Part shown: in pieces, positions 54,192 through 63,997 of the stretch
How positions within the stretch are numbered: the stretch's first letter is position 1
How the letters are laid out: the number at the start of each line of letters is the position of its first letter
Assembly: GCF_000224785.1 (NCBI RefSeq)
Contig: NZ_AGAV01000018.1
Coordinates: forward strand, 124,001 to 188,000
Direction: 5' to 3'
DNA length: 64,000 bases
Source of the DNA: Lentibacillus jeotgali
GTDB taxonomy: Bacteria; Bacillota; Bacilli; Bacillales; Amphibacillaceae
Notes under the pieces: model-generated
What the model saw: only the letters and a program-made list of their open reading frames with translations
Databases searched by the model: none
What the model was told of the DNA's origin: nothing
Made by a program: the position numbers and the translations under genes

Positions 54192-55343
54192 ATGGTCAAT
54201 CAACCACATGGCGGCAGATTAATCAGCCGTGAATTAACAGGACAGGAACGACAAGAGGCAATCAAGAATGCTGAGAAACTCCAGTCACTGACGGTTAATT
54301 CCTGGGTCGTTTCGGATATTGAACTGATTGGAATCGGGGGATTCAGCCCACTGACAGGCTTTATGGGGCAGGCTGACTATGAGAGTGTTGTTGAGAATAC
54401 ACGTCTGGTCGATGGCACGATCTGGAGTATTCCGATTACGTTGCCGGTAACCGAAGAACAGGCAACTAAATGTAACATTGGTGAACAGATCGCCCTTAAA
54501 GGGGAAAATGGCGTCATTTATGGAACGATTACTTTGGAAGAAAAGTATACATATGACGCGAAGAAGGAAGCGCAAAATGTTTATGGGACGACTGAAGGTG
54601 CGCATCCCGGCGTGAAGAAAGTATACGAGAAGGGCAATGTCTATTTAGGCGGAGCGATTACGCTCTTGAACCGTCCGGACCACAGCCAGTTTGCAGCATA
54701 TTACATGGATCCGGCGGAAACGCGTCAAATGTTTGAAGATGCCGGGTGGAAAACAATCGTTGGCTTCCAGACACGCAATCCGGTTCACCGCGCGCATGAG
54801 CATATTCAAAAGACGGCGCTTGAAGCAGTGGATGGCTTGCTGTTGAATCCGCTTGTCGGTGAAACCAAGTCTGATGATATTCCGGCAGATGTTCGGATGG
54901 AAAGCTATGAAACAATTCTTAAAAACTATTATGTGAAGGATCGAGTACGCTTGGTCATCTATCCGGCAGCGATGCGCTATGCCGGGCCGAAAGAGGCGAT
55001 TTTGCATGCGATTGTCCGCAAAAACTATGGCTGCACACACTTCATTGTCGGCCGTGATCATGCTGGTGTCGGCGATTACTACGGTACGTATGAAGCCCAG
55101 CAGCTGATTGCGCAGTATGAAGAGGAGCTCGGCATTCAGATTTTCAAATTTGAGCATGCCTTCTACTGCACGGTCTGTGAAAACATGGCATCGGCGAAAA
55201 CATGCCCGCATGATAAGGAAAATCATGTGCATCTGAGCGGTACCAAAGTGCGTGAACTGTTGCGGAAGGGCGAGCGTCCGCCGAAAGAATTTTCACGTCC
55301 GGAAGTTGCTGATGTGCTGATTAAAGGTATGAAAGAAAACTAA
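54192..55343 (+). CDS. sat: Sulfate adenylyltransferase
   Basis: 383 residues, as in Bacillus Sat. The ATP-sulfurylase motifs are [13 protein letters not shown] (HxxH-type) and [14 protein letters not shown], with a C-terminal cysteine set in [14 protein letters not shown]. The PUA-like N-terminal domain comes first. It makes APS from sulfate and ATP. CGGAGGGA precedes the ATG. Order here differs from B. subtilis, where sat follows cysP after cysH. Confidence 0.95.
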   Translation: MVNQPHGGRLISRELTGQERQEAIKNAEKLQSLTVNSWVVSDIELIGIGGFSPLTGFMGQADYESVVENTRLVDGTIWSIPITLPVTEEQATKCNIGEQIALKGENGVIYGTITLEEKYTYDAKKEAQNVYGTTEGAHPGVKKVYEKGNVYLGGAITLLNRPDHSQFAAYYMDPAETRQMFEDAGWKTIVGFQTRNPVHRAHEHIQKTALEAVDGLLLNPLVGETKSDDIPADVRMESYETILKNYYVKDRVRLVIYPAAMRYAGPKEAILHAIVRKNYGCTHFIVGRDHAGVGDYYGTYEAQQLIAQYEEELGIQIFKFEHAFYCTVCENMASAKTCPHDKENHVHLSGTKVRELLRKGERPPKEFSRPEVADVLIKGMKEN

Positions 55344-55413
55344 GTGGTTCGGTTCAGTAAAGCTTGATCTTGACGCGGCTTCTGGACACATATTAAAGGG
55401 GATCTGATATCCC

Positions 55414-57192
55414 ATGACGTTTGACATGATGTTTGTACTGATTCTGATACTGGCCATGCTTGCCGGGCTGATGTTTGAAATCGCCCGGCCTGACATGGTT
55501 ATTTTTTCAGTACTGGTGTTACTGCTGCTGAGCGGTATTTTGACAGTCGATGAGGCGTTAAGCGGTTTTTCCAATGAGGGCATGCTGACCGTTGCGTTAT
55601 TGTTTGTTGTTGCAGGTGCCGTGCAGAAAAGCGGTCTGATTGATCGGATGATGGAAAAGTGGCTCCAGAACAGTAAATCGCATACCGGCTCGATGGCCCG
55701 CTTCTTTGTTCCAACCTCAGCATTTTCGGCGTTTTTGAACAATACGCCGATCGTTGTGACATTTACGCCCATCGTTAAAAAGTGGTGTGAAGACCGCGGA
55801 ATCGCCCCGTCCAAGTTTTTGATACCCCTGTCTTATGCGACGATTCTGGGCGGCACGATAACGTTGATGGGAACGTCCACTAATTTAGTCGTGCACGGGC
55901 TGTTGCTTGATTTTGGTCTGGAAGGGTTTTCCTTGTTTACATTGGCAGTTGTCGGGATTCCGTCTGCACTTATCGGACTTATTTATCTATTCACCATTGG
56001 CTACAAGCTTTTACCGGATAATAAGGGATTCAGCCAGCAGGTTAAGGAAGATTCCAAGAAATATATGGCCGAAATGCAGGTGACGCCGGCGTTTGAGTAT
56101 CTTGATAAAAGTGTCAAAAATGCCGGGCTGCGTGACTTGAAAGGTCTCTATCTGATTGAGATTATCCGCGGTGATGAACGCATTTCACCGGTGCGGTCGA
56201 CCATGGTGATTCAAAGTGGCGACCGGTTGATTTTTACCGGACTGATTTCAACGATTGCCGATTTGCAGAAGGTTAAGGGCCTGCAGCTGGAAACCGGCAC
56301 GAATATTGACCTGGACGATTTGAAAAACGGGACGACCGATTTAGTCGAAGCGGTCGTGTCGGATCAGTCGTCACTTTTATTCAAGTCGATTAAACAATCG
56401 CAGTTCCGCTCGCGCTATGATGCAGGGGTTATCGCAGTACACCGGAATAATGAGCGGATTCAGAGCAAGGTCGGGGATATCGTCTTGAAGCCGGGAGATT
56501 CGTTGTTACTGTTGGCAGGGGCGGATTTTGTCGAGAAATATCAGCAGTCGAATGACTTTTTCGTTGTATCGTCCTTGGACACACCGGAAACGTTGAATCA
56601 GAGTCCGGCAAAAGGCTGGTTCTCCATTATTGTGCTCCTTGCGATGATAGCGCTGGTGACACTGGGCTGGCTGAGCATGTTCAAGGCAATGGCTTTGGCT
56701 GTGGTGATCTTTCTGGCGACGAGAGTTATCACCCCGCAGGAAGCGAAGAAATATATCCACTTCAATGTACTACTGTTAATTGCCAGTGCGCTTGGAATCG
56801 GTGTTGCCATGCGGAAGACAGGGCTTGCGGAATGGATTGCAGGCGGTTTGCTGGCGTTTGGCGAGCCACTGGGCTTGATAGCTGTGTTGTTTATGATTTA
56901 TCTTCTGACCAATATATTTACCGAACTGATCACCAATAGTGCGGCAGCTGTCCTGATGCTGCCGATCGGGCTTGAAATAGCACAAACGCTTTCGGTTGAT
57001 TCGATGGGAATAGCGGTTGTGGTCGCAATCGCTGCCTCAGCAAGCTTCATCACACCGATTGGCTATCAGACAAACCTGATCGTATACGGCCCCGGCGGTT
57101 ATAAGTTCACGGATTATATGAAGGTTGGGCTTCCGCTCAGTCTAATCGTTATGGTTACATCCGTTTCAATTATTTATAATGTATGGTATTAG
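55414..57192 (+). CDS. SLC13-family permease with RCK_C domains (probable sulfate transporter)
   Basis: 592 residues. The N-terminal membrane half carries FFVPTSAFSAFLNNTPIVVTF and LSYATILGGTITLMGTSTNLVVHGL, the SLC13/ArsB-NhaD signature. Two cytosolic TrkA-C (RCK_C) domains follow (about residues 200-390), and then the second membrane half with ELITNSAAAVLMLPIG and SFITPIGYQTNLIVYGPGGY. Between sat and cysC, it is most likely the sulfate importer, in place of CysP. The RCK_C domains suggest ligand control. Confidence 0.87.
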   Translation: MTFDMMFVLILILAMLAGLMFEIARPDMVIFSVLVLLLLSGILTVDEALSGFSNEGMLTVALLFVVAGAVQKSGLIDRMMEKWLQNSKSHTGSMARFFVPTSAFSAFLNNTPIVVTFTPIVKKWCEDRGIAPSKFLIPLSYATILGGTITLMGTSTNLVVHGLLLDFGLEGFSLFTLAVVGIPSALIGLIYLFTIGYKLLPDNKGFSQQVKEDSKKYMAEMQVTPAFEYLDKSVKNAGLRDLKGLYLIEIIRGDERISPVRSTMVIQSGDRLIFTGLISTIADLQKVKGLQLETGTNIDLDDLKNGTTDLVEAVVSDQSSLLFKSIKQSQFRSRYDAGVIAVHRNNERIQSKVGDIVLKPGDSLLLLAGADFVEKYQQSNDFFVVSSLDTPETLNQSPAKGWFSIIVLLAMIALVTLGWLSMFKAMALAVVIFLATRVITPQEAKKYIHFNVLLLIASALGIGVAMRKTGLAEWIAGGLLAFGEPLGLIAVLFMIYLLTNIFTELITNSAAAVLMLPIGLEIAQTLSVDSMGIAVVVAIAASASFITPIGYQTNLIVYGPGGYKFTDYMKVGLPLSLIVMVTSVSIIYNVWY

Positions 57193-57204
57193 GAGGAATG
57201 GTTT

Positions 57205-57807
57205 ATGGCTAAATCAGAAAATATTGTATGGCATGACTCGAAAGTAACAAAAGAAGACCGGTGGCAGTTGAACCATCATAAGAGTGCCGTCATTTGGTTC
57301 ACCGGCTTATCCGGATCCGGCAAGTCGACGATTTCAGTGGAGCTGGAAAAGGAATTGTATAACCAGGGTGTGCGGACGTATCGTTTGGATGGTGACAATA
57401 TCCGCCACGGCTTGAATAAAAACCTTGGCTTCAGCCCGGAAGACCGGAAAGAAAATATCCGCCGCATCGGTGAAGTTTCCAAGCTGATGGTTGAGGCAGG
57501 GCTGTTTACATTGTCTGCGTTCATTTCACCGTATCGCGAGGACCGTGATGACGTTCGCGAGCTGATGGAAGACGGCGAGTTCATCGAGGTATTTGTTGAT
57601 GCCAGCGTGGAAACGTGCGAATCACGCGATCCAAAAGGGCTTTATAAGAAAGCGCGCGCCGGTGAGATTAAAGGCTTTACGGGTATTGATGCACCGTATG
57701 AAGCACCGGTCAATCCAGAGGTCACGGTTGATACCGATAAGCAGAGCCTTGAAGAGTCTGTTCAGACGATTGTGGCGCATTTGAAAGCGAAAGGATACCT
57801 GACATAA
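57205..57807 (+). CDS. cysC: Adenylylsulfate kinase
   Basis: 200 residues. P-loop [13 protein letters not shown] near residue 35, then [22 protein letters not shown] and [16 protein letters not shown], and [22 protein letters not shown]. It phosphorylates APS to PAPS. It overlaps cysQ by 1 nt (TAATG). Together with the cluster-type CysH this allows both an APS and a PAPS route. Confidence 0.95.
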   Translation: MAKSENIVWHDSKVTKEDRWQLNHHKSAVIWFTGLSGSGKSTISVELEKELYNQGVRTYRLDGDNIRHGLNKNLGFSPEDRKENIRRIGEVSKLMVEAGLFTLSAFISPYREDRDDVRELMEDGEFIEVFVDASVETCESRDPKGLYKKARAGEIKGFTGIDAPYEAPVNPEVTVDTDKQSLEESVQTIVAHLKAKGYLT

Positions 57808-58610
57808 TGGCTGATGTGAGTTTGAAGACGCTGTTGGATATTTCATTGAAAGCCGGCCGCGAGATTCTAGATGTGTATAAGCGGGATTTTTCCGTTGAGA
57901 CAAAAGATGATGACTCACCGCTGACCGAGGCTGACCAGCGTGCGCATCAGACAATTAAGCGCGGGTTGCAGGAAGCCTATGAGTCAGTGCCGATATTGAG
58001 CGAAGAGGGTAGCGAAATCCCGTATGCGGAACGGAAAGACTGGAAGGCGTTTTTTCTCGTCGACCCGCTTGATGGCACGAAAGAGTTCATCAAGAAAAAC
58101 GGCGAGTTCACGGTTAATATTGCATTGATTGAAGACGGCTACCCGGTGATGGGTGTCATCTATGCACCGGCACTTGATACATTCTACTTTGGCCGCACCG
58201 GTCTGGGTGCGTTTAAGCTGGAGGAGGCATCACAGGCTACGGTGGCTGATGAAGATGGACTGGTTGGTGCGAGTGTGCAGCTGCCGGAAGTTGAGTCAGG
58301 TGATGTCATCAATGTTGTTGCGAGTCGGTCGCATATGTCTGAAGAAACGGAAGCCTTTATTGACGGACTGCGCAGCGGTGAGCGTGAAGTTGATGTCGTC
58401 TCAGCCGGAAGCTCTCTGAAATTTTGCCTCGTGGCAGAAGGCAAAGCCAACTATTATCCGCGCTATGCCCCAACGATGGAATGGGATACCGGCGCCGGCC
58501 AGGCGATTGTCGAAGCTGCAGGTGAAACAGTGCTGAGGTATGAAGATAATGAGCGATTTTACTATAACCGTGAGGATTTGAAGAACGGCTGGTTTTTGGT
58601 GAAACGATAG
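57807..58610 (+). CDS. cysQ: 3'(2'),5'-bisphosphate nucleotidase
   Basis: 267 residues of the inositol-monophosphatase superfamily. Li+-sensitive metal-site motifs are DSPLTEADQRAH, ILSEEGSEIPY, FFLVDPLDGTKEFIKKNGEFTVNIALI and the C-terminal APTMEWDTGAGQAIVEAAG. It removes 3'-phosphate from PAP made when PAPS is reduced, protecting the cell from PAP. It is the last gene of the sulfate run and is coupled to cysC. Confidence 0.93.
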   Translation: MADVSLKTLLDISLKAGREILDVYKRDFSVETKDDDSPLTEADQRAHQTIKRGLQEAYESVPILSEEGSEIPYAERKDWKAFFLVDPLDGTKEFIKKNGEFTVNIALIEDGYPVMGVIYAPALDTFYFGRTGLGAFKLEEASQATVADEDGLVGASVQLPEVESGDVINVVASRSHMSEETEAFIDGLRSGEREVDVVSAGSSLKFCLVAEGKANYYPRYAPTMEWDTGAGQAIVEAAGETVLRYEDNERFYYNREDLKNGWFLVKR

Positions 58611-58631
58611 AGTGCTTTTGCAGATGGTGGT

Positions 58632-58710
58632 ATGGAAAGTTTTCCATGCCACACGAGCACCTGGTCGATTTCATGGTCTGCTTGATCGAAATGCCCGTAT
58701 CCTCGCTCGA
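58632..58710. repeat. Hairpin plus array 5: three TCGA units at 21-bp pitch
   Basis: The 7-bp inverted repeat ATGGAAA-GT-TTTCCAT (58632-58647) follows cysQ. TCGA cores then start at 58665, 58686 and 58707, exactly 21 bp apart, in GGTCGATTT, GATCGAAAT and GCTCGATTT contexts. It is the shortest and weakest array. Confidence 0.65.
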
Positions 58711-59157
58711 TTTCGAAGTCCCCCCAATTGAATACTTAGCCGTGGCAAAATTGTACAGATATTTCCCGCCCCCCCCACTTCCAATATCACACATAAACTT
58801 TATAAAGAACAAAGGTGTTGTTAATTTTTTAAATTCAGGGTTTACAAACAGGCGAAAAAGCATTATTACTTACTAAATGTTCTTTATAATGAACATAACC
58901 TTGCTGGGTTTTTATCAAATGATAACGGGGAGGGGTTTGGTGAAAACAGCTATTGATATTGAGGAAAAAGTCGCTATTACTGAATAGACTGGAGCCCAGC
59001 CAACAAATAACGGATGACATAAGAAGTATCCCGAAAATCAAAAGCACTTATATGAAACCAAGAATTGCTGGTGGGAGGCGTCCATCGTCATGATACGAAA
59101 GGCAACACAAAATATATGCTGAAATCGATTTAATCAAAAGTGATATGTACGATAGTT
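58711..59157. other. Intergenic stretch without recognised genes
   Basis: About 450 bp. A short frame at about 58939-58987 (KTAIDIEEKVAITE, then stop) and broken stretches after it look like decayed coding sequence, but no family can be named. No RNA gene is recognised. Confidence 0.4.
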
Positions 59158-59188
59158 AGCCTAGCGGATACGTTAGGCTTCTTTTTTT
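59158..59188 (+). terminator. Intrinsic terminator
   Basis: AGCCTAGCG pairs with CGTTAGGCT (one G-T pair, 4-nt loop), followed by a T-rich tail, about 80 bp upstream of the mazEF start. Confidence 0.8.
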
Positions 59189-59302
59189 CGGCACAAAAAT
59201 CCAGTTTATGCATAAAATTTGCAAAGAATATATATAATGATATATACAATGTAATTACGAGGTGATAGAATGGAATCAAACAGGAAAAGGGAAGGGGTTC
59301 AT

Positions 59303-59539
59303 ATGACAACTGTTCAAAAATGGGGCGGCAGTTTAGGCGTGAGAATACCTAAAAGCGTCGCAGATCAATTCAGTTTGGAAAATGGCTCGAAAGTAGAAGT
59401 CAAAGCAGATCGCAAAGGCATCTTTGTGAAGCCAGTTGATGAAGTACCAACACTTGAAGAATTGTTGGCAGGCATCACAGACGAAAACCGTCATGAAGAA
59501 ATCGATTGGGGTAAGCCAGAAGGAAAGGAAGTTTGGTGA
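59303..59539 (+). CDS. mazE: MazE-type antitoxin (AbrB/SpoVT domain)
   Basis: 78 residues from ATG 59303 (GAAGGGG 7 nt upstream), which gives the family N-terminus TTVQKWGGSLGVRIPKSVADQF. An in-frame ATG at 59270 also has a good GAGGTGAT site and would add 11 residues. The AbrB-like swapped-hairpin DNA-binding domain covers about residues 1-48. The acidic C-terminal tail (EELLAGITDENRHEEIDWG) is where MazE binds MazF. It stops in TGATG, overlapping mazF by 1 nt, and probably represses the operon. Confidence 0.87.
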   Translation: MTTVQKWGGSLGVRIPKSVADQFSLENGSKVEVKADRKGIFVKPVDEVPTLEELLAGITDENRHEEIDWGKPEGKEVW

Positions 59540-59877
59540 TGCAGATTCCAGAGCAAGGCGATCTGGTTTTTACGAATTTCAACCCGCAAGTGGGCCGTGA
59601 GCAGGCAGGATATCGTCCTGGCATTGTGTTATCACCGAAAGCATTTAATCGGGATACACATTTTGCAGCGGTCTGCCCGATAACAAGTAAGAAAAAAGGT
59701 TATCCCTTTGAAGTAGATCTGCCAGAGGGATTGAGCATAGAAGGGGTAATCCTTACAGATCAAGTAAGGACAATTGATTGGCGTTCAAGGCTTCTATCTA
59801 TCAAAGACAAAGCACCAGAGGAAGTTTTGGAGTCGTGCATCAACCGAGTTCATGCCTATATTCCGTTCCCAGAATAA
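59539..59877 (+). CDS. mazF: MazF/PemK-family mRNA interferase toxin
   Basis: 112 residues from ATG 59539. The family fold is visible: PEQGDLVFTNFNPQVGREQAGYRPGIVLS, then VCPITSKKKGYPFEV and ILTDQVRTIDWRSR, with the conserved Arg and Thr/Ser of the active site. MazF cleaves mRNA at specific short sites. The pair resembles accessory, E. coli-type mazEF loci more than the sigB-linked Bacillus ndoAI, so it may be horizontally acquired. A transposase relic lies directly downstream. Confidence 0.9.
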   Translation: MQIPEQGDLVFTNFNPQVGREQAGYRPGIVLSPKAFNRDTHFAAVCPITSKKKGYPFEVDLPEGLSIEGVILTDQVRTIDWRSRLLSIKDKAPEEVLESCINRVHAYIPFPE

Positions 59878-59879
59878 AT

Positions 59880-60230
59880 AAACGGCAGCCATGGACAAAG
59901 GTAGCCTTCTTCTTGCCGAGCAGATGATCCACATAGCGAAAGCCTTTATACGTTTCTTCATTTTCACTGATAAACCCGGTCTCAACAGACGAATACAAAT
60001 GAGCACTGGAATGGGATGTTTCGTCTCAGGGGAGATTGCGATCATATTGGTTGTCCAGTCACCGTCCTCGATATTGCCAGTCGTTCTGTCCTTGACACGT
60101 CCCAGTGCTTCCATTTTTGAGGAAGCAGGTTTCACAATTTCAGAAGTACCCACAAGAATTAAATTATCCTCTTCCTCATATAAGTTTCACGATATCTTCA
60201 TAGTTTTCCAGCAGATTGTCTAGCAGGCAC
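59880..60230 (-). pseudogene. Degenerate transposase fragment (IS4-like DDE)
   Basis: On the minus strand the frame reads VKPASSKMEALGRVKDRTTGNIEDGDWTTNMIAI. After a frame change near 60010 it continues SAHLYSSVETGFISENEETY and KGFRYVDHLLGKKKATFV. The pieces resemble a middle part of an IS4-type DDE transposase. Both ends and the frame are lost. The plus-strand open frame over the same stretch is its shadow. The remaining DNA to 60565 shows no gene. Confidence 0.6.
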
Positions 60231-60565
60231 GAAATTCGATCGCGCCTATCCCCCTTATTACTCACCCATCAATTATTGTAATGAGTGTATTTTCATATAG
60301 ATACATTATGCTATCAATTGGTTTTCACTCGAAATACCGAGATGCTAACCTGAGCTTACAAATAAATAAGAAAGGGTTTCACTGGGCACCAATACATTAT
60401 TTTTTCCTCTTCATCGTCACATATGTGTGATAGAATTAGAATTGAATTTTAAAGACCAAATTTTGGCATTATTTACATATACATAGAATGACTTGTGAGA
60501 AATTCCGGATCAATACCACACTCAAAAGCCGGAGTGAAAAGGGTCGACGGAGAGGAGGAAGACTC

Positions 60566-63500
60566 ATGGACCATTCAGAGACCAGGTCACGACAGCAGCG
60601 AACCGTTAAGGAAGAACTGGAAAAGCTTGAGAATGCTCATTACATATCATCTGACGTGTCGGCACAAGTTGTGGAGGCGCATGATCGGTATTATGCAGAT
60701 CTTGAACAACAGGAAAAAGAAGCGGAAAAAGCAAGGCAAGATATGGCGGTGCCAGATAAGAACGAGGTGATAGACTCTCAGAAAAAGAAGCCGGTTAAAG
60801 AAAAGAAACCGTTATCTCCAAAAGAAATACGGGATCGCAATATTACCTGGTCGTTAAATCTTGGTGTCATTCTGCTTTTGATCGGGGGTCTGGTGCTGGC
60901 GACGAGTACATGGGAGACGCTTGCCAACTGGATGAAGTCAGGCATGATTGCACTTGTATCCCTGCTATTTTTTGGTCTTGCCATATTTACGGAGCGTGTT
61001 TTAAAAATCGAAAAAACGGCATTCGCCTTTTATGTGCTTGGCGGCTTGTTTTTGCCGATTGCGATTCTTTCTGTCGGCTTTTTTGAATTACTCGGTCCCT
61101 ATTTTTCATTTACTGGTGATGGACGCTACTTATTTGGGGCAGCCGGCAGTTTAGTTATACTGCCAATCTATATTACGCTTGCCGATAAACTGTCATCGCG
61201 GCTGTTTGTCTGGTTTTCCTATATTACAATAACAGTTATGGCAGGGTTTCTGCTGGCTGCGTTATATTTTCCGGTAGATGGCTTTTATCTTGGTATCATG
61301 TTGTTTAATGGACTGCTTATATTAGTCTACGCACAGTTCAAGGATAAGCAGCGCATCATGTTGTTTATGAAAGAATTTGTGCTCTATATTCAATGCAGTC
61401 TGGTTCTGTCGACATTGCTGATGCTCGTTTTTTATGATCATGAGGTGCTGTACGGCTTTAATGTGCTGCTCACCGCGGTGCTTTATTTTGCGATGATATA
61501 TGTGACCGAGCATAAGGAATATAGCTTTATTTTCAGTGCGATGCTTGTTTATGGCGCTTATCAGCTGATTGAGTTTTCGGCGGTGGATGATGCCAGTGCT
61601 GTTGTTTATGCTTTGCTTGGGTTTGTCTTTTTGGCGATTCCAAAATTCATTGAAGACGATCATATATTAAAACGAATCTTTCGTTATACAAGTGCTGTTG
61701 TGTCGGCGTGTGCATTTTTGTACATCAGTCTGGAGGGGCTCGTTCTGAGAATGAATGAGCCATCGTTTGTTCTGCTGCTGGCATATGTGCTGATCGCACT
61801 GAATTTCGCGTTCCTGGCTAACCTGACAAAACGGGTGTTGTTTGCTTACTTGAGTCCTGTCTTTTTGATGAGCGCCTTATACGAAGTTGCTTTGTTTGGC
61901 CGGGAATGGTTCGGTTATGACGGGTTCATGCTGCCGCTTTTTGTCATGGGGCTACTCCTTTATGTCGTTTTTGGCTGTTTGCTGGAAATGGCCTTTTTCC
62001 AGAAGATGAAGGCAGGTTCCCGGGATGTTGGCGGCGTTGTCATGCTATTGGCCGTTTTGGGGGATTTTGTCATCCTGAACTGGTGGCAGGCAGGGACGAT
62101 GCTGCTCGCCGTAAGCGTAACGGCCATGCTCATGAAACGGTGCGAATTTAGAACCGCTTTGAGGAAAAGTGCCACATGGATTCATGCGGTATCGATGGGA
62201 CTTGCTCTTATGATGCTCTATACTCAAGTGTATGCTGATCGTGCTTTATATGGCCAAACCCCAATGCAAGCAGAGAGTTTTGTGGTGGCAGGTCTTGTTG
62301 TCCTGTTGGCAAGTTTTGTATGGAAGCAAGCCCATTATCACGCTTTTGCGGCGCATGCATTTTTCACTTCATATGTATTCTACGGGCTGGGCATATGGCT
62401 GACATTCAGCTTTGAATTTGATGCTGTACTGCGTGCGGTAATCATGCTGGGCGGCGTGGCAATGGCTTATTTGCTTTATCGGAAAACAAAATGGGTAGCC
62501 GTCCCGTATGTTATCAGTGGCATGTCCTTACTGTTTTACATGACTGTTCTTTATGCAGTTCATTCGGAAATGACGATTCAGTCGGATCTTTTCCAATCAC
62601 TGCAGCTTGTGATTGGTGCGGTATTGCTTCTGGTTGCGGGTGTTGTGTGCGGCAGATATGACACTAATCTCATGAAAGGTTTCGGGTGGACAGGACACCT
62701 TTTCCTGCCGTTCGCGCTGCTTATCAGCTTACTGTTCTTTGAGGAAATAACGGTCTGGGCATTTTTCATAGGTGCTGCCGTTTATGGCATAAGCCTGCGC
62801 TGGGCTAGGGCGGAATGGCTGATTTTAAGCTTTTTATATGGCGGTATCACGGTGTTTTGGATCGGCGTCGTTCAAGGGTTTGTGTTGTTTGATGTGACAG
62901 AGCCCATTCAATATGCGGCACTGCTCACAAGTGTCTTGATAGCTATTGGCTGGTATGTCAGTAAAGGGGCATGGATGCGACGAGTTGCATTTTACGTAAT
63001 CCCCTTTTCTGTATTTGGCATGCTTTTATTCACACTCGTACCGGATTTTGATTTGCGGCTATTTGTTGTGACACTGCTTTATGCTGTGATGACGCTGTTT
63101 ATGATGCATCGGCAAAAGTGGGATGTATTTGCTGCGGTGCCGCTTGCTCTTGTCTATAGTGTACTATGGCTGTATGATGGTGTGATGCTGTTAGAGGATT
63201 ACGTCATGCTGGTCAGGCTTGTGGCGCTTGCCGGAGTTCTTGTGGCGGCCGGTTTGCTTATGTATCCGGTGATCTATCAGGAGCAAAAGAACTGGGAAAT
63301 CCCGCTCAGGGTTGATTGGTATTCGATTGTCAGTTTCGTTGCCCTGTGCAGTTTATACGTCGTCACGGCAGAAGCCCTCTGGTCAAAACTACTTCCCGGC
63401 ATGCTGATTTCGCTTTATTTGATAATGCAGCGTAAACGCATTCCATATGTCCCGGCAAAAGGGATCGTCTTTGTTGCGTGTATCTATCTTCTCCAGCCGT

Positions 63501-63997
63501 ATTATGTGCTGCTTGGCGATATTCAGATAGCGGAATTAATCGAACGGGAGCTGTATGTATTGCCATGGGTTGCTGCTGTTATTTTCCTGAAAAGAATCTC
63601 GGCCGGGAAGTATAATAGGCTTGTTAACTATATGCAGTGGGCGGTTCTCGTTATTGTTTCGCTCCTGCTAATCCAGGACGGGATGGCAAGCTCAACGATT
63701 TATGATGCGTTGATTGTAGGTGGGCTTTCCCTTGCCTCAATGCTTGGCGGGATGGCCTATCAGCGGAAAGCTTTCTTCTTTGTCGGTGCAGGCGTATTGC
63801 TGCTGAACGTTTTTCTGCAAACCCGACCCTACTGGGGAAACCTGCCATGGTGGGCTTACCTCCTGATTACCGGGTCCATTTTAATTGCGGTGGCCAGCTA
63901 CAATGAATGGCACAAGCAGAAGACAGCGGATGGCAGAACAACACTTGCTTCCAAGTTTTATCAAAAGGTGGTACAGAAGATAAAACGGTGGGAGTGA
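60566..63997 (+). CDS. Very large multispanning membrane protein of unknown function
   Basis: 1143 residues from ATG 60566 (GAGGAGG 7 nt upstream; the frame opens at 60488). A charged, coiled-coil-like cytosolic head of about 95 residues (EELEKLENAHYISSDVSAQVVEAHDRYYADLEQ, then a Lys-rich stretch) is followed by about 1000 residues made almost wholly of hydrophobic spans, some 30 or more, with short loops and a basic C-terminal tail. The layout recalls DUF2157/SCO7613-like membrane proteins of Firmicutes. There is no catalytic motif I recognise. An ATG at 63998, right after the stop and with a GGTGGGAG upstream, suggests a coupled downstream gene beyond the window. Confidence 0.8.
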   Translation: MDHSETRSRQQRTVKEELEKLENAHYISSDVSAQVVEAHDRYYADLEQQEKEAEKARQDMAVPDKNEVIDSQKKKPVKEKKPLSPKEIRDRNITWSLNLGVILLLIGGLVLATSTWETLANWMKSGMIALVSLLFFGLAIFTERVLKIEKTAFAFYVLGGLFLPIAILSVGFFELLGPYFSFTGDGRYLFGAAGSLVILPIYITLADKLSSRLFVWFSYITITVMAGFLLAALYFPVDGFYLGIMLFNGLLILVYAQFKDKQRIMLFMKEFVLYIQCSLVLSTLLMLVFYDHEVLYGFNVLLTAVLYFAMIYVTEHKEYSFIFSAMLVYGAYQLIEFSAVDDASAVVYALLGFVFLAIPKFIEDDHILKRIFRYTSAVVSACAFLYISLEGLVLRMNEPSFVLLLAYVLIALNFAFLANLTKRVLFAYLSPVFLMSALYEVALFGREWFGYDGFMLPLFVMGLLLYVVFGCLLEMAFFQKMKAGSRDVGGVVMLLAVLGDFVILNWWQAGTMLLAVSVTAMLMKRCEFRTALRKSATWIHAVSMGLALMMLYTQVYADRALYGQTPMQAESFVVAGLVVLLASFVWKQAHYHAFAAHAFFTSYVFYGLGIWLTFSFEFDAVLRAVIMLGGVAMAYLLYRKTKWVAVPYVISGMSLLFYMTVLYAVHSEMTIQSDLFQSLQLVIGAVLLLVAGVVCGRYDTNLMKGFGWTGHLFLPFALLISLLFFEEITVWAFFIGAAVYGISLRWARAEWLILSFLYGGITVFWIGVVQGFVLFDVTEPIQYAALLTSVLIAIGWYVSKGAWMRRVAFYVIPFSVFGMLLFTLVPDFDLRLFVVTLLYAVMTLFMMHRQKWDVFAAVPLALVYSVLWLYDGVMLLEDYVMLVRLVALAGVLVAAGLLMYPVIYQEQKNWEIPLRVDWYSIVSFVALCSLYVVTAEALWSKLLPGMLISLYLIMQRKRIPYVPAKGIVFVACIYLLQPYYVLLGDIQIAELIERELYVLPWVAAVIFLKRISAGKYNRLVNYMQWAVLVIVSLLLIQDGMASSTIYDALIVGGLSLASMLGGMAYQRKAFFFVGAGVLLLNVFLQTRPYWGNLPWWAYLLITGSILIAVASYNEWHKQKTADGRTTLASKFYQKVVQKIKRWE

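Noticed and set aside
54645-55232. 195-codon open frame on the minus strand inside sat
   Set aside because: It lies fully antisense to a well-supported sat gene, has no ribosome site and shows no recognisable family.
59891-60223. 110-codon open frame on the plus strand after mazF
   Set aside because: It is antisense to the transposase relic, whose minus-strand residues match a known type of protein.
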